This document shows positions 17,024 to 26,098 of a stretch of DNA of 64,000 nt, in pieces. The stretch comes from Fortiea contorta PCC 7126. Its GTDB lineage: Bacteria > Cyanobacteriota > Cyanobacteriia > Cyanobacteriales > Nostocaceae. Within the stretch, counting starts at the first letter, position 1. Each line of letters starts with the position of its first letter. Both the position numbers and the translations under genes were made by a program. The notes under the pieces were generated by a model. The model had not been told where the DNA came from and did no database searches. It worked only from the letters and a program-made list of their open reading frames with translations. Location of the stretch: the NCBI RefSeq assembly GCF_000332295.1, contig NZ_KB235930.1:3809895-3873894 (forward strand), read 5' to 3'.

Positions 17024-18376
17024 ATGGGGCGGATTTTTATTTCAGCGGCTCATGGAGGGATAGAAGCAGGAAGAACTGATCCAGGTGCGATCGCTGGTGG
17101 TACGACTGAAGCGAGGGAAATGATTCTGCTGCGAGATTTGATTGTGGTGGAACTGCGGGCGCGGAGTTTTGAGGTGTTGTCTGTTCCGGATGATTTGAGT
17201 GCGGCGCAAACTATCGCTTGGATTAATGCTCGCGGGCGCGCTACTGATGTGGCGTTGGAGATTCAAATGAACGCCGCTAGTAATCCGAGTGTGCGCGGGG
17301 CTAGCGTTTATTACATTACCACTAATAGCGATCGCAAAAGCAATGCGGAATTAGTGCTGATGGGGCTATTGCGTCGCGTGACTCAGCTACCAAATCGCGG
17401 TGTCAAGCCAGATACTGAAAGTGGTTTGGGGCGATTAATTTTTTGTCGTCAAGTGGCGATCGCTTCTTTAGCAATGGAAGTCGGTTTTCTCACCAACCCT
17501 GAAGACAGGGCTTTGTTGCAAACACGTCGTCGAGAATTTGCTGCGGGAATTGCAAGTGGGCTGGAGTCTTGGAGTCGTGTTGTTGATCCTGGTAAAGCAC
17601 CCGCCCCAGAGCCAACCTATCCAGCGATCAATATCAACATTAATGGACAACAGTATCAAGAGCAAGGAATATTAATCAACGGTAATGCTCACATCCCCAT
17701 AGATTTAGTAGACCGTTTGCGAATTGATTTGTCAAAAGCGCCTGATGTCCGCCGCATCACCTATCGTCGGGTTGTGTATGTCAAAGCGATCGAATTACGA
17801 GATTTTCATATTTCGATTAATTGGGACGCAGCCAATCGCACTCTCAATTTGCGCTCAATTTCGGTGATTTGTTCTGGTCAATTTGACAAAATTGTCGGTA
17901 ACGGCAACACTTCTGAGGTACAACTGCAATTATTCTTGCGAAACAACAATGAAAATGCTTTAGTGCAGTTTCCCGATATCCCCAAACTCTACCGAGAGGA
18001 AGGAAGCATCGAGGGAATTAATTATGACATAGCTTTTTGCCAAATGTGTGTAGAAACTGGTTTTTTACGCTTTGGTGGCGACATCAAACCCCAACAAAAT
18101 AACTTTGCTGGTTTAGGTACTGCTGGGGGCGGTGGGGATGCTGCGTCTTTTGAAAGCGCCAGAATTGGTGTGAGAGCGCATATCCAACATTTAAAAGCTT
18201 ACGCTAGTTTAGAGCCTTTAGTGCAGCCTGTGGTAGCTCCCCGGTTTCGCTTCGTCACCCGTGGTGTCGCTACTGTCATTGATCAACTATCAGGACGTTG
18301 GTCAGCAGATCTGGATTATGGCGCCAAAATTACAGCCATGCTCAAAAGATTATATGAGTCTGCGGGGTTGTTGTGA
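17024..18376 (+). CDS. tftA: TftA-like N-acetylmuramoyl-L-alanine amidase / glucosaminidase-like protein
   Basis: 450 residues from ATG 17024 (AAAGGA lies about 10 bp upstream; an earlier in-frame TTG is less likely). Residues 1-185 are an Amidase_3 domain with H10 (SAAHGG), E32 region (TTEARE) and E152 (MEVGFLTN). The third zinc ligand, normally His in an IHxNA motif, is Gln81 here (EIQMNAAS). The C-terminal part resembles a glucosaminidase domain (CQMCVETGFLRFG ... NNFAGLGTAGGG). From memory, this architecture matches the hormogonium tapered-terminus morphoprotein TftA of Nostoc punctiforme. No signal peptide is visible. Confidence 0.65.
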   Translation: MGRIFISAAHGGIEAGRTDPGAIAGGTTEAREMILLRDLIVVELRARSFEVLSVPDDLSAAQTIAWINARGRATDVALEIQMNAASNPSVRGASVYYITTNSDRKSNAELVLMGLLRRVTQLPNRGVKPDTESGLGRLIFCRQVAIASLAMEVGFLTNPEDRALLQTRRREFAAGIASGLESWSRVVDPGKAPAPEPTYPAINININGQQYQEQGILINGNAHIPIDLVDRLRIDLSKAPDVRRITYRRVVYVKAIELRDFHISINWDAANRTLNLRSISVICSGQFDKIVGNGNTSEVQLQLFLRNNNENALVQFPDIPKLYREEGSIEGINYDIAFCQMCVETGFLRFGGDIKPQQNNFAGLGTAGGGGDAASFESARIGVRAHIQHLKAYASLEPLVQPVVAPRFRFVTRGVATVIDQLSGRWSADLDYGAKITAMLKRLYESAGLL

Positions 18377-18548
18377 ATGGGGAACAGGGATTAGGGAACA
18401 GCAAAAAAGTCTGCAATTAATTCTGTTTCGGAAACCCTTGTCGCACTCAGCTTTGTTGATGACCCATCACGAATTATCAATCACGAGTTTTAAAGAAATG
18501 TGACATTTAATTGCGCTATTGTAAAAGTCAGCTGCTCTTGGTTGATTT

Positions 18549-20774
18549 ATGAGCCAGTTTCAAGATCCGACCACCCCAACTACATCACATCCTCATCAGG
18601 AATATCTACCGATTCATCTATCTGGTGCAATTCAACCTCATGGCGTCATGCTGGTGCTGGATATTCAGTTACAGATATGGCATATTAGTAATAATACGGA
18701 AGCTTATTTAGGCAAGTGTCCGCAAGATTTACTCGGTAAATCGCTGGAATGTTTACTGGGTGAGCAACAAATGAGGGCGATCGCCGATTTTTTAATCCAG
18801 GAAATTGGCAGCGTTTATTGTTTAAAAGTATCAATTAATATACATAATCAGGTGCAGTATTTTGACTGCATTGTTCATCGCACTCCAGATGTTGTTATTG
18901 TCGAGCTAGAACCAACAAAAGCGATCGCGCCTTTAAGTTTCTTACAGTTTCAGGCAATTGTCGGCGGGGCGATCGCTAAAATGCAAAGCATTACCCACCT
19001 CCCAGAATTTCTGCAATTAGCAGCAGCAGAATTACGCGCCATCACAGGTTTCGACCGAGTGATAGTTTATCAATTTGACCAACAGGGCGCTGGTGCGGTG
19101 ATTGCGGAAGCGAAAACAGCAGAATTACCATCCTATCTCCACCTCCACTATCCAGCTACAGATATTCCTGAGCAGTCTAGGGAATTATACAGACGCTGTG
19201 CGTTGCGTTTTATTCCCAATTTAACTGCTCCCCCCGTCATGCTTGTGCCTGCAGCGCCTGTAGATCTAAGCTTATCAGTACTCCGCAGTGTTGACCCATG
19301 CTGTGTGGAATTCCATCACAACATGGGTGTGGAAGCAATGATGGTGATTTCTCTGATGAAAGAAGGTCAACTTTGGGGATTAATATCTTGTCATCATCAA
19401 ACTCCTAAACATCTTCCTTATGAAGTACGGAAGATGTGCGAATTCTTAGCGCAGATGATTTCTGCTGAGTTAGCGCACAAAGTTAATCACTGGGAATGGG
19501 ATTATGAGGTGAAGCTGAAAGCTTTACAAGCTGATTTGCTCAAGTCTATTTCCCACGCAGATAACTTTATCGATGCTTTGATTAAACCAGAGATTCGCTT
19601 ACTCGATCTTGTCGGCGCTACCGGCGCAGCAGTTTGTCTGGACGGGGAAATCACTTTGGTGGGGACGACACCAGATGCAGAAGCGGTGCGAAAACTGATG
19701 ATGTGGGCGGATACTCAAGTCAGCGATAATTTATTTTCCACTGATTCTCTACCCCAGCTTTACTCACAAGCGCTGACTTTCAAAGATGTTGCGAGTGGTT
19801 TGCTGTTGTTACGCATTTCCCAAGTCCGGCGTTATTACATTCTCTGGTTTCGCCCGGAAGTACTGCAAACGCTAAACTGGGCAGGGAACCCCCAACCATC
19901 ACTCCGAGTGGGGGCTGATGATAATATTATCCTGCGTCCGAGAACATCTTTCGCTAAATGGCAAGAAACGGTTGTATTAACTTCGCTCTCTTGGAAACCT
20001 TGTGAACTTGATAGCGCTTTGGCTTTAAGAAATGCGATCGTGGGTATTGTACTCAAAGCCGTAGATGAACTAGCCCAAATTAACCGAGAGTTGGAACGCA
20101 GTAACCAAGAATTAGCAGCTTTTGCTTATGCTGCTTCCCATGACCTCAAGGAACCTCTGCGGGGGATTTATAATTTTTCCACCGTACTGCTAGAAGACTA
20201 CGCCCATGTGTTGGGTGATGAGGGGGTGGAGTATTTAGAGACGGTGCTGTCTTTGTCGCAGCGAATGGAAACCTTGATTAATGCGGTGTTGCGACTTTCG
20301 CAGTTGGGACAAGCTCAACTCTGCTTCCAACCCACAGACTTGAACCCATTGCTTGACCAAGTTATTGATGTGTTTCGTGCTAGTCGTCCCGAATCGCGTT
20401 TCCATATCCTGGTTCCTCGACCTTTACCGACGATTGTCTGTCACTCGGTGTTAATTAATGAGGTGTTTAGTAATCTTTTGGGTAATGCTGGTAAGTATAA
20501 CGATCAAGCCCAGCCAGAAATTGAAATCGGTTATTTAGATTCAGCTACAAGTTCCGGGATTTTTTATGTGCGGGATAACGGTATCGGTATTCAACAACAT
20601 CACTTAGAAACCATCTTCCGTCTATTTAAGCGACTCCACTCCCAAGAAAAATATGGTGGAGGGACAGGTGCGGGGTTAGCGATCGTTAAGAAGATTGTCG
20701 AGTTACACAACGGTCGCATTTGGGTAGAATCGACTCTCGGCGTCGGCTCGATATTTTATTTTACGCTGGAATAG
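18549..20774 (+). CDS. Phytochrome-type histidine kinase (PAS-GAF-PHY-HisKA-HATPase)
   Basis: 741 residues. PAS (about 20-125) starts PIHLSGAIQPHG and lacks the N-terminal Cys used by bacteriophytochromes. GAF (about 140-310) has DIP at 205-207 (YPATDIPEQSRELYRR) and Cys251 at the place of Cph1 Cys259, in SVLRSVDPCCVEFHHNMGV. The next residue, His in Cph1, is Cys252 here. PHY has the WFRPE and PRTSF tongue motifs. The kinase has AASHDLKEPLRG, then GTGAGLAIVKKIVELHNG. It should bind a bilin through Cys251 and sense red/far-red light. A receiver gene follows directly. Confidence 0.9.
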   Translation: MSQFQDPTTPTTSHPHQEYLPIHLSGAIQPHGVMLVLDIQLQIWHISNNTEAYLGKCPQDLLGKSLECLLGEQQMRAIADFLIQEIGSVYCLKVSINIHNQVQYFDCIVHRTPDVVIVELEPTKAIAPLSFLQFQAIVGGAIAKMQSITHLPEFLQLAAAELRAITGFDRVIVYQFDQQGAGAVIAEAKTAELPSYLHLHYPATDIPEQSRELYRRCALRFIPNLTAPPVMLVPAAPVDLSLSVLRSVDPCCVEFHHNMGVEAMMVISLMKEGQLWGLISCHHQTPKHLPYEVRKMCEFLAQMISAELAHKVNHWEWDYEVKLKALQADLLKSISHADNFIDALIKPEIRLLDLVGATGAAVCLDGEITLVGTTPDAEAVRKLMMWADTQVSDNLFSTDSLPQLYSQALTFKDVASGLLLLRISQVRRYYILWFRPEVLQTLNWAGNPQPSLRVGADDNIILRPRTSFAKWQETVVLTSLSWKPCELDSALALRNAIVGIVLKAVDELAQINRELERSNQELAAFAYAASHDLKEPLRGIYNFSTVLLEDYAHVLGDEGVEYLETVLSLSQRMETLINAVLRLSQLGQAQLCFQPTDLNPLLDQVIDVFRASRPESRFHILVPRPLPTIVCHSVLINEVFSNLLGNAGKYNDQAQPEIEIGYLDSATSSGIFYVRDNGIGIQQHHLETIFRLFKRLHSQEKYGGGTGAGLAIVKKIVELHNGRIWVESTLGVGSIFYFTLE

Positions 20775-20827
20775 TTTAAAATACTTTACAAAAACCTGAA
20801 TAAGATTACATTTTGTTAAGACAACTG

Positions 20828-21277
20828 ATGACAAAAAGGTTTCATCAACCCCTGCTCGTTGTAGAGGACAGTAATGAAGATTTTAAGATGCTGCAACGCT
20901 TGATGCGGCGTCTGGCTGTCCAAAACCCCATATATCGCTGTACCAGCGGAGATGAGGTTTTAGATTTTCTCTATCGGGAGGGTAACTACAGCAGCCCGAA
21001 TGTTGCGCCCCGTCCCTCGGTGATTTTGCTCGACCTGAATCTACCAGGTATCGATGGGCGAGAAATTCTCGGACGGTTAAAGCAAGACCACAGTCTAAAA
21101 AAGATTCCCATTGTTGTTTTTAGCACATCTTCTAATCCCCAGGATGTAGAGTTATGTTACCAAAAAGGTGCGAATGGCTATCTGGTTAAGCCGATGGATG
21201 CCCAGGAACTGCAAAAGATTGTGCAGGCGTTTGTGGATTATTGGCTGCAGGTGAATACTTTGCCGACCCCTGATTAA
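20828..21277 (+). CDS. Rcp1-like single-domain response regulator
   Basis: 149 residues from ATG 20828 (a TTG at 20813 is possible). A receiver domain without output: acidic residues VVEDS, phospho-acceptor D69 (VILLDLNLPGIDGRE), VFSTSSNPQDVE and LVKPMD. It closely follows the Rcp1 pattern of receivers encoded next to phytochromes, which take phosphate from the cognate kinase. The gap from the phytochrome gene is about 50 bp, so they form an operon. Confidence 0.88.
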   Translation: MTKRFHQPLLVVEDSNEDFKMLQRLMRRLAVQNPIYRCTSGDEVLDFLYREGNYSSPNVAPRPSVILLDLNLPGIDGREILGRLKQDHSLKKIPIVVFSTSSNPQDVELCYQKGANGYLVKPMDAQELQKIVQAFVDYWLQVNTLPTPD

Positions 21278-21473
21278 CTTTGTCTGGAAGAGTAAAAGTT
21301 TTCTTTATATTACTGATTACTAAGTGCATCAGTAAACGCTTTGGCTTGTGTAAATAAATTTGGATTTTGTTTATATTTTATTTATGTTTATTTTAGATTA
21401 TTTTTAGAATTATGTAAATAAATCACAATCTGGATCAAAGTAATTTACATTGCTTCTTGATCCTCATACTTTT

Positions 21474-23243
21474 ATGCAGGACACATGGACATTACTGATC
21501 GTTGATGATTGTGCCGCAGATCGCAAAATTTACCGCCGATATCTGTTGAGCGATCCGCATCATAGCTACAAAATTTTAGAAGCCGACTGTGCAGCGGATG
21601 CATTCTTACTCTGTCAACAACACCGCTGCGACGTGATTTTACTAGATTTTTGCCTACCAGATCTGAGTGGGTTGCAACTCTTCGCTAGGTTGCGCCAAGA
21701 AGTATTTAATACTGCTGTAGCAGTAATTATGCTGACAGGACGGGGTGATGAAGAAGTCGCTGTGCAAGCGATGAAACAAGGTGTGCAAGATTATTTAGTT
21801 AAGCAATATCTCAAACCAGAGGTATTGCAATTAGCAGTCCGCAATGCAATTAAGCAATCTTGTTTACAAGCGCAACTGAGCAAAACTAGAGAACGCCAGC
21901 GGTTGATTGCGACAACAGCTTTGCGAATTCGTCAATCTTTGGATTTAGAGCAAATTTTGAACACAGCTGTGGTGGAGGTTCAGCAGTTGCTCAAGTGCGA
22001 TCGCGTCATAGTATATCAGTTCGCCAAAGATATTGATGGGGAAATATTCGCCGCTTATGTGGAGTCTTACCGCACCATCAGCGCGTGTCATCACTATCAG
22101 CCGATTGATGGTGAGTCAAGGGTGGGTAGTGCAGCTTTACACAACACAATTCAGCCCCGTAGTTTATCTGTAACTGGTAACAACCTCTGTCAAAACCATC
22201 TTTGGGGATGTCAGCAAGCATTTTCTCATGTTTATCAAGCCGGTGACAAAATGTGTGAATTGGCACAAGAAATCACATGGAACTCTGGTGTGAGTAATTG
22301 CTGTCCCCAGGGTTTAGAACAGTTGAATACGCGAGCAAATTTAGTAGTCCCGATTAATCTCAGCCACAACGACCAAAGAGAAGCTCAACCGTGGGGATTG
22401 TTGATTGCTCATCAGTGTTCTGGAGAGCGACAATGGCAAGCTGAAGATGTGGATATACTTCATGAAGTGTCAGTGCAATTAGCGATCGCTATTCAACAAG
22501 CTGAACTACTCACCCAAACTCAAGCCGCACTCGAAAAAGAAAAGCAACTCAACGCCTTTAAATCGCAAATCATCGCCACCGTTTCCCATGAATATCGTAC
22601 ACCCTTAACTTCCATCTTTGCCGCCGCCTCTACTCTCATCCAACACAGCGAACAACTCGACAAATTAAGACAACAGAGATTTTTGCAGATCATTGAGCAA
22701 AAAGCTCGGTATATGTCCAAACTCGTGGATGATATGCTGCTAGTTAACCAAATCGAGTTAGAAAAAACCAAATTTAAGCCCATACCACTCGATTTAGAGC
22801 AATTTTTCTGGGAATTGATGGAACAAGAGCGCAAAATGGCGAGTCAGAAGCACGAATTGATTTTGACAATCACAGGAAATTGTCAAAGCTTCTGGGGCGA
22901 TCGCCAACTTCTGCAACAAATCTTTGTAAACTTAATGTCTAATGCCATCAAATATTCTCCTGATGGTGGGAAAGTTGAATTCGATTTGATTGGTAGAGAA
23001 TCGCAGATCATTTTCCATATTCAAGACCAAGGAATAGGTATACCACCAGCAGATCAAGAGCGTTTATTTCAATCCTTCAGCCGAGGGAGCAATGTTGACA
23101 CAATTCCTGGTACAGGTTTAGGACTAGCCATTACTCAAGCTTGCGTTAAGTTACACAGCGGTGAAATTGTTTTGTCTAGTCAAGTAGGAAAAGGAACTAA
23201 GGTGACAGTGATTTTACCCAGAAGTGTGAAGTCTGAAGTCTGA
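21474..23243 (+). CDS. Hybrid kinase: receiver - CBCR-like GAF - histidine kinase
   Basis: 589 residues from ATG 21474. A receiver (D58, DVILLDFCLPDLSG) is followed by one long GAF (about 150-345) and a HisKA/HATPase unit (H372 in VSHEYRTPLTS; GTGLGLAITQA). The GAF ends ANLVVPI...WGLLIAHQCSGERQW, typical of bilin-binding cyanobacteriochrome GAFs. Cys276 sits 13 positions before the Ala of ANLVVPI, the usual chromophore-Cys place, but the following residue is Cys277 instead of His or Tyr. Light sensing is likely but unproven. It is the third gene of a light-signalling row. Confidence 0.82.
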   Translation: MQDTWTLLIVDDCAADRKIYRRYLLSDPHHSYKILEADCAADAFLLCQQHRCDVILLDFCLPDLSGLQLFARLRQEVFNTAVAVIMLTGRGDEEVAVQAMKQGVQDYLVKQYLKPEVLQLAVRNAIKQSCLQAQLSKTRERQRLIATTALRIRQSLDLEQILNTAVVEVQQLLKCDRVIVYQFAKDIDGEIFAAYVESYRTISACHHYQPIDGESRVGSAALHNTIQPRSLSVTGNNLCQNHLWGCQQAFSHVYQAGDKMCELAQEITWNSGVSNCCPQGLEQLNTRANLVVPINLSHNDQREAQPWGLLIAHQCSGERQWQAEDVDILHEVSVQLAIAIQQAELLTQTQAALEKEKQLNAFKSQIIATVSHEYRTPLTSIFAAASTLIQHSEQLDKLRQQRFLQIIEQKARYMSKLVDDMLLVNQIELEKTKFKPIPLDLEQFFWELMEQERKMASQKHELILTITGNCQSFWGDRQLLQQIFVNLMSNAIKYSPDGGKVEFDLIGRESQIIFHIQDQGIGIPPADQERLFQSFSRGSNVDTIPGTGLGLAITQACVKLHSGEIVLSSQVGKGTKVTVILPRSVKSEV

Positions 23244-23387
23244 AGTCTGAAGGATGAATTATAAAAAGTTACACGAAGCGTTGTGGTGCGCTAGTTTATG
23301 CATCATCATGCAAAGCTAATACTCCATAACCGATGCCCAATGCAAGTTAAAATAATTAAGGTGTATAAAAACTTGTAATAAATATTT

Positions 23388-23645
23388 ATGCCTCCTCGCT
23401 GGCCTACCAAACCCGATCGCCAAGACCCCGCCTACCGTAAGATAGATGACAGAATGAATTTTGCGTTACATGTGGCGATCGCGGCTACGATTAATTCTGG
23501 TCTATGGTTCTTCCATAATCTCAAAGCAGCTACTTGGGCTTGGCTACCTTGGGTAACTGCAGGTTGGGTGGGGATATTGCTAGTGCATTTAATTTATATT
23601 AGTGCGATCGCTGATTATTCACAAACACCAAATAAATCAACCTGA
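23388..23645 (+). CDS. 2TM domain-containing protein
   Basis: 85 residues. A polar start (PTKPDRQDPAYRKIDDRMNF) leads to two hydrophobic helices (ALHVAIAATINSGLWFF and WLPWVTAGWVGILLVHLIYI). This matches the small 2TM domain family of bacterial membrane proteins, some of which are fused to histidine kinases. Function unknown. Confidence 0.7.
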   Translation: MPPRWPTKPDRQDPAYRKIDDRMNFALHVAIAATINSGLWFFHNLKAATWAWLPWVTAGWVGILLVHLIYISAIADYSQTPNKST

Positions 23646-23750
23646 AGAAAGACTAATCATGCTGGGGCAATTGTAACTTGTGATGGTAGAGTCGGTCTGG
23701 CTAATTGCGCGATAATTATAAATAGCCTCGATTCAAATAGGGTTATTTTT

Positions 23751-24059
23751 ATGGCTAGAACTAACACTACAGAACTGCTGGAAGCCCTAGCAGCCGAAAT
23801 CGGCGAAAATGTCTATATAGATATTGCCAAGTGGCACCTTTATTTATCTGACGCCAAGCTACACACAGTTGTCGCCGAGCAAGTGTATCCTTTAATCACC
23901 GCCAACTCTGTTAGCGAAGACCGTGTGATTTCCGTCCTCGAATCCATCAAAGTTAAAATCGGCGGTGGAAGAAAGGAACTACCTCTAAGCGATTTAATCC
24001 CGCTGCAAGGACAAGTAAACTTAGTAGATATTTTAGAGAAATATCAGCGCGAGATTTAA
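23751..24059 (+). CDS. DUF3181 family protein
   Basis: 102 residues. The sequence with LAAEIGENVYIDIAKWHLYL, then HTVVAEQVYPLI and KIGGGRKELPLSDLIP, matches the cyanobacterium-specific DUF3181 family, which is conserved and uncharacterised. Soluble and probably helical. It is followed by its own terminator. Confidence 0.8.
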   Translation: MARTNTTELLEALAAEIGENVYIDIAKWHLYLSDAKLHTVVAEQVYPLITANSVSEDRVISVLESIKVKIGGGRKELPLSDLIPLQGQVNLVDILEKYQREI

Positions 24060-24086
24060 TTTTTTCTGCGAGCAAAGCCTAAATCT

Positions 24087-24116
24087 CCGACTTAACAAAA
24101 AAGTCGGTCGTTTTTT
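24087..24116 (+). terminator. Intrinsic terminator after the DUF3181 gene
   Basis: CCGACTT, a 7-nt A-rich loop, AAGTCGG, then TCG and six T. A standard rho-independent terminator 27 bp after the stop. Confidence 0.85.
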
Positions 24117-24149
24117 GATGCAAAATTAAAATTAGGGAGTTTATTAACT

Positions 24150-24359
24150 ATGTTTTTACAACTCAAAGATACCCAGGATTTAGTGAAAATTCTGGACATT
24201 CAAGAATTAATCGATCCTAATAATGACATCGTTCATGCACAAGACCAAGAAGGTCAAGAAGAACAAGAGCCAGACGCTTTTAAAAAAGAAAACCTGATTT
24301 TCCCTTCTGGTGAGAAATTACCACGCTGTTGGTTAGACGCCAATTTTAGACAAGGGTAG
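24150..24359 (+). CDS. Small hypothetical acidic protein
   Basis: 69 residues, unrecognised by function. An AGGGAG-type ribosome site lies about 10 bp before the ATG. The middle is strongly acidic (HAQDQEGQEEQEPDAF); the end has a more conserved look (NLIFPSGEKLPRCWLDANFRQG). The stop is just before the repeat island. Small proteins with this type of ending occur in cyanobacteria, but no function is known to me. Confidence 0.55.
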   Translation: MFLQLKDTQDLVKILDIQELIDPNNDIVHAQDQEGQEEQEPDAFKKENLIFPSGEKLPRCWLDANFRQG

Positions 24360-24370
24360 AGGGGGAATGT

Positions 24371-24424
24371 GGGGAGATGGGGAGATGGGGAGATGGGGAG
24401 ATGGGGAGATGGGGAGATGGGGGG
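24371..24424. repeat. G-rich octamer repeat (GGGGAGAT), left flank of the repeat island
   Basis: Six to seven tandem GGGGAGAT units ending in GGGGGGTGATG. The plus strand could form a G-quadruplex. It is roughly the reverse complement of the C-rich repeat at 24721-24784, and the two flank the 21-bp array. Confidence 0.9.
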
Positions 24425-24436
24425 TGATGAGGAATA

Positions 24437-24709
24437 GCAAATGCTGTTGTTGAAACAGCAAATGCTGTCGCGGAAACAGCAAATGCTGTCGCGGAAACAG
24501 CAAATGCTGTTGTTGAAACAGCAAATGCTGTCGCGGAAATAGCAAATGCTGTCGCGGAAACAGCAAATGCTGTCGCGGAAACAGCAAATGCTGTCGCGGA
24601 AACAGCAAATGCTGTCGCGGAAACAGCAAATGCTGTCGCGGAAATAGCAAATGCTGTCGCGGAAATAGCAAATGGAGTTGCAAAAACAGCAATTGCAAAT
24701 CCAATAACT
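24437..24709. repeat. 21-bp minisatellite, 11 full units plus two degenerate ones
   Basis: Units begin with GCAAATG at 24437, 24458, 24479, 24500, 24521, 24542, 24563, 24584, 24605, 24626 and 24647. The core is GCAAATGCTGTCGCGG followed by AAACA or AAATA. Units 1 and 4 carry TTGTTG in place of TCGCGG. Units starting at 24668 and 24689 are diverged. Minus-strand frames read through as Ala/Phe/Ser/Thr heptapeptides, but there is no start signal or protein-like composition. The same repeat family recurs inverted at 41804-42034. Confidence 0.93.
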
Positions 24710-24720
24710 GCAAACAAATT

Positions 24721-24784
24721 CCCCATCACTCCATCACCCCATCACCCCATCACCCCACCACCCCATCTCCCCACACCCCCCGTC
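24721..24784. repeat. C-rich repeat (CCCCATCA), right flank of the repeat island
   Basis: About eight CCCCATCA/CCCCACCA/CCCCATCT units, inverted relative to the G-rich repeat on the left side of the 21-bp array. Confidence 0.88.
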
Positions 24785-24795
24785 ATTCCCCAAAA

Positions 24796-25830
24796 CTATA
24801 AAGCCACAAGCTGCGATTCTATCTCTGCAGATTTCAAATCCCGACCGATGAAGACTAAGCGGGTTTGTCTTGGTTCTGCAGGTTGCCAAAGGCGATCGTA
24901 AAATTGATCAAATCGCGTTCCTACGCCTTGTATGACTAATCGCATTGGTTTATTGGGTACAGCAACGAAGCCTTTAATACGATAAATTTCTTGTTGATTG
25001 ACGAGTGCTTGTAATTGTTTTTGTAGCTTTGCTGGGTCGAAAGCTTTATCGAGAATGAAGTGAGTTGAGGTAATCTCATCATCGTGGTCGTGGTCTTCTT
25101 CGGTGTCGTGATGAGTGGGGCGACTATCGAGATCATCTTCCACTGCAGCTTGAAAACCAAGTAAAATAGAAGCATCGAGCAAAGAGCGATCGCTCTCGAC
25201 AATTTTCACCAACCTCGGCAATTCTTGTTTAACTAACTCTTTAACTCTAGCTTGAGTTTCGCTATCAACTAAATCAGTTTTATTCAAAACCACCAAGTCT
25301 GCACAAGCGAGTTGATCTGCAAATAATTCTTGCAATGGTGTTTCGTGTTCTAGGTTATCATCTGCTTGTCGTTGTAGAGCGATCGCCTCTGGATTACTAG
25401 CAAATGTTCCCGCTGCTACAGCTGCACAATCAACAACAGTAATTACTGCATCCACTGTCGCCGCAGCGCGAATTTCTTGCCAACGAAAAGCTTTCACTAA
25501 AGGTTTTGGTAATGCTAAACCGGAGGTTTCAATCAAAATACAATCGATGCTATCTCGCCGCTGTAGCAACTTTTGCATCACCGGAAAAAATTCTTCCTGC
25601 ACAGTGCAACATAAACAACCATTAGTCAATTCAAAAATATTACTATCACCATCTTCAGGACAAATTTGACAGGATTTCAATAACTCACCATCAATTCCCA
25701 ATTCGCCAAATTCGTTGACTAAAACAGCAATGCGGCGTCCTTGGTTATTTTGCAGTAGATGGCGAATTAGGCTAGTTTTGCCACTACCTAAAAAGCCTGT
25801 GATGACGGTGACAGGGATTTTTCCAGCCAT
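24796..25830 (-). CDS. CobW/G3E family GTPase (COG0523), metal chaperone type
   Basis: 344 residues. P-loop GFLGSGKTS near residue 12, the family metal motif CLCC (in TNGCLCCTVQEEF), a DxxG-type ETSG motif (LIETSGLALPKP) and NKTD. A His/Asp-rich loop (HHDTEEDHDHDD) and the C-terminal CobW_C domain follow. G3E GTPases deliver zinc, nickel or cobalt to target proteins; the exact metal is unknown. Annotation pipelines often call it cobalamin biosynthesis protein CobW, but no cobalt chelatase gene is nearby. Confidence 0.88.
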   Translation of the reverse strand: MAGKIPVTVITGFLGSGKTSLIRHLLQNNQGRRIAVLVNEFGELGIDGELLKSCQICPEDGDSNIFELTNGCLCCTVQEEFFPVMQKLLQRRDSIDCILIETSGLALPKPLVKAFRWQEIRAAATVDAVITVVDCAAVAAGTFASNPEAIALQRQADDNLEHETPLQELFADQLACADLVVLNKTDLVDSETQARVKELVKQELPRLVKIVESDRSLLDASILLGFQAAVEDDLDSRPTHHDTEEDHDHDDEITSTHFILDKAFDPAKLQKQLQALVNQQEIYRIKGFVAVPNKPMRLVIQGVGTRFDQFYDRLWQPAEPRQTRLVFIGRDLKSAEIESQLVAL

Positions 25831-26098
25831 GTTTTCAGTTAATAGGAAATAGGGAATAAAGCACGAATCAATTTTAAAAATTATCGAGCATGGAGCATTG
25901 TCAATTCAACTAGTAAAGAATGGACAAAATTGAGGGGCAATACTCCTATGGTTGCTTCCATAAGCATAAAACAATCACAGGAATATTGCCCCTAACTGGC
26001 AATTCGTAGCGAGGACTTTCATCCTCTGCTTGAGTGTTTAAGCGCTCACTACAAACTAAGTGCTGAGTTAAAATACCAGCCTTTCATCTCTAGTTTCT

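Noticed and set aside
24333-24729. Long minus-strand open frames (126-127 codons) through the 21-bp array
   Set aside because: They exist only because a 21-bp period keeps every frame open. Composition is pure repeat, there is no ribosome site, and they run into G-rich octamers.
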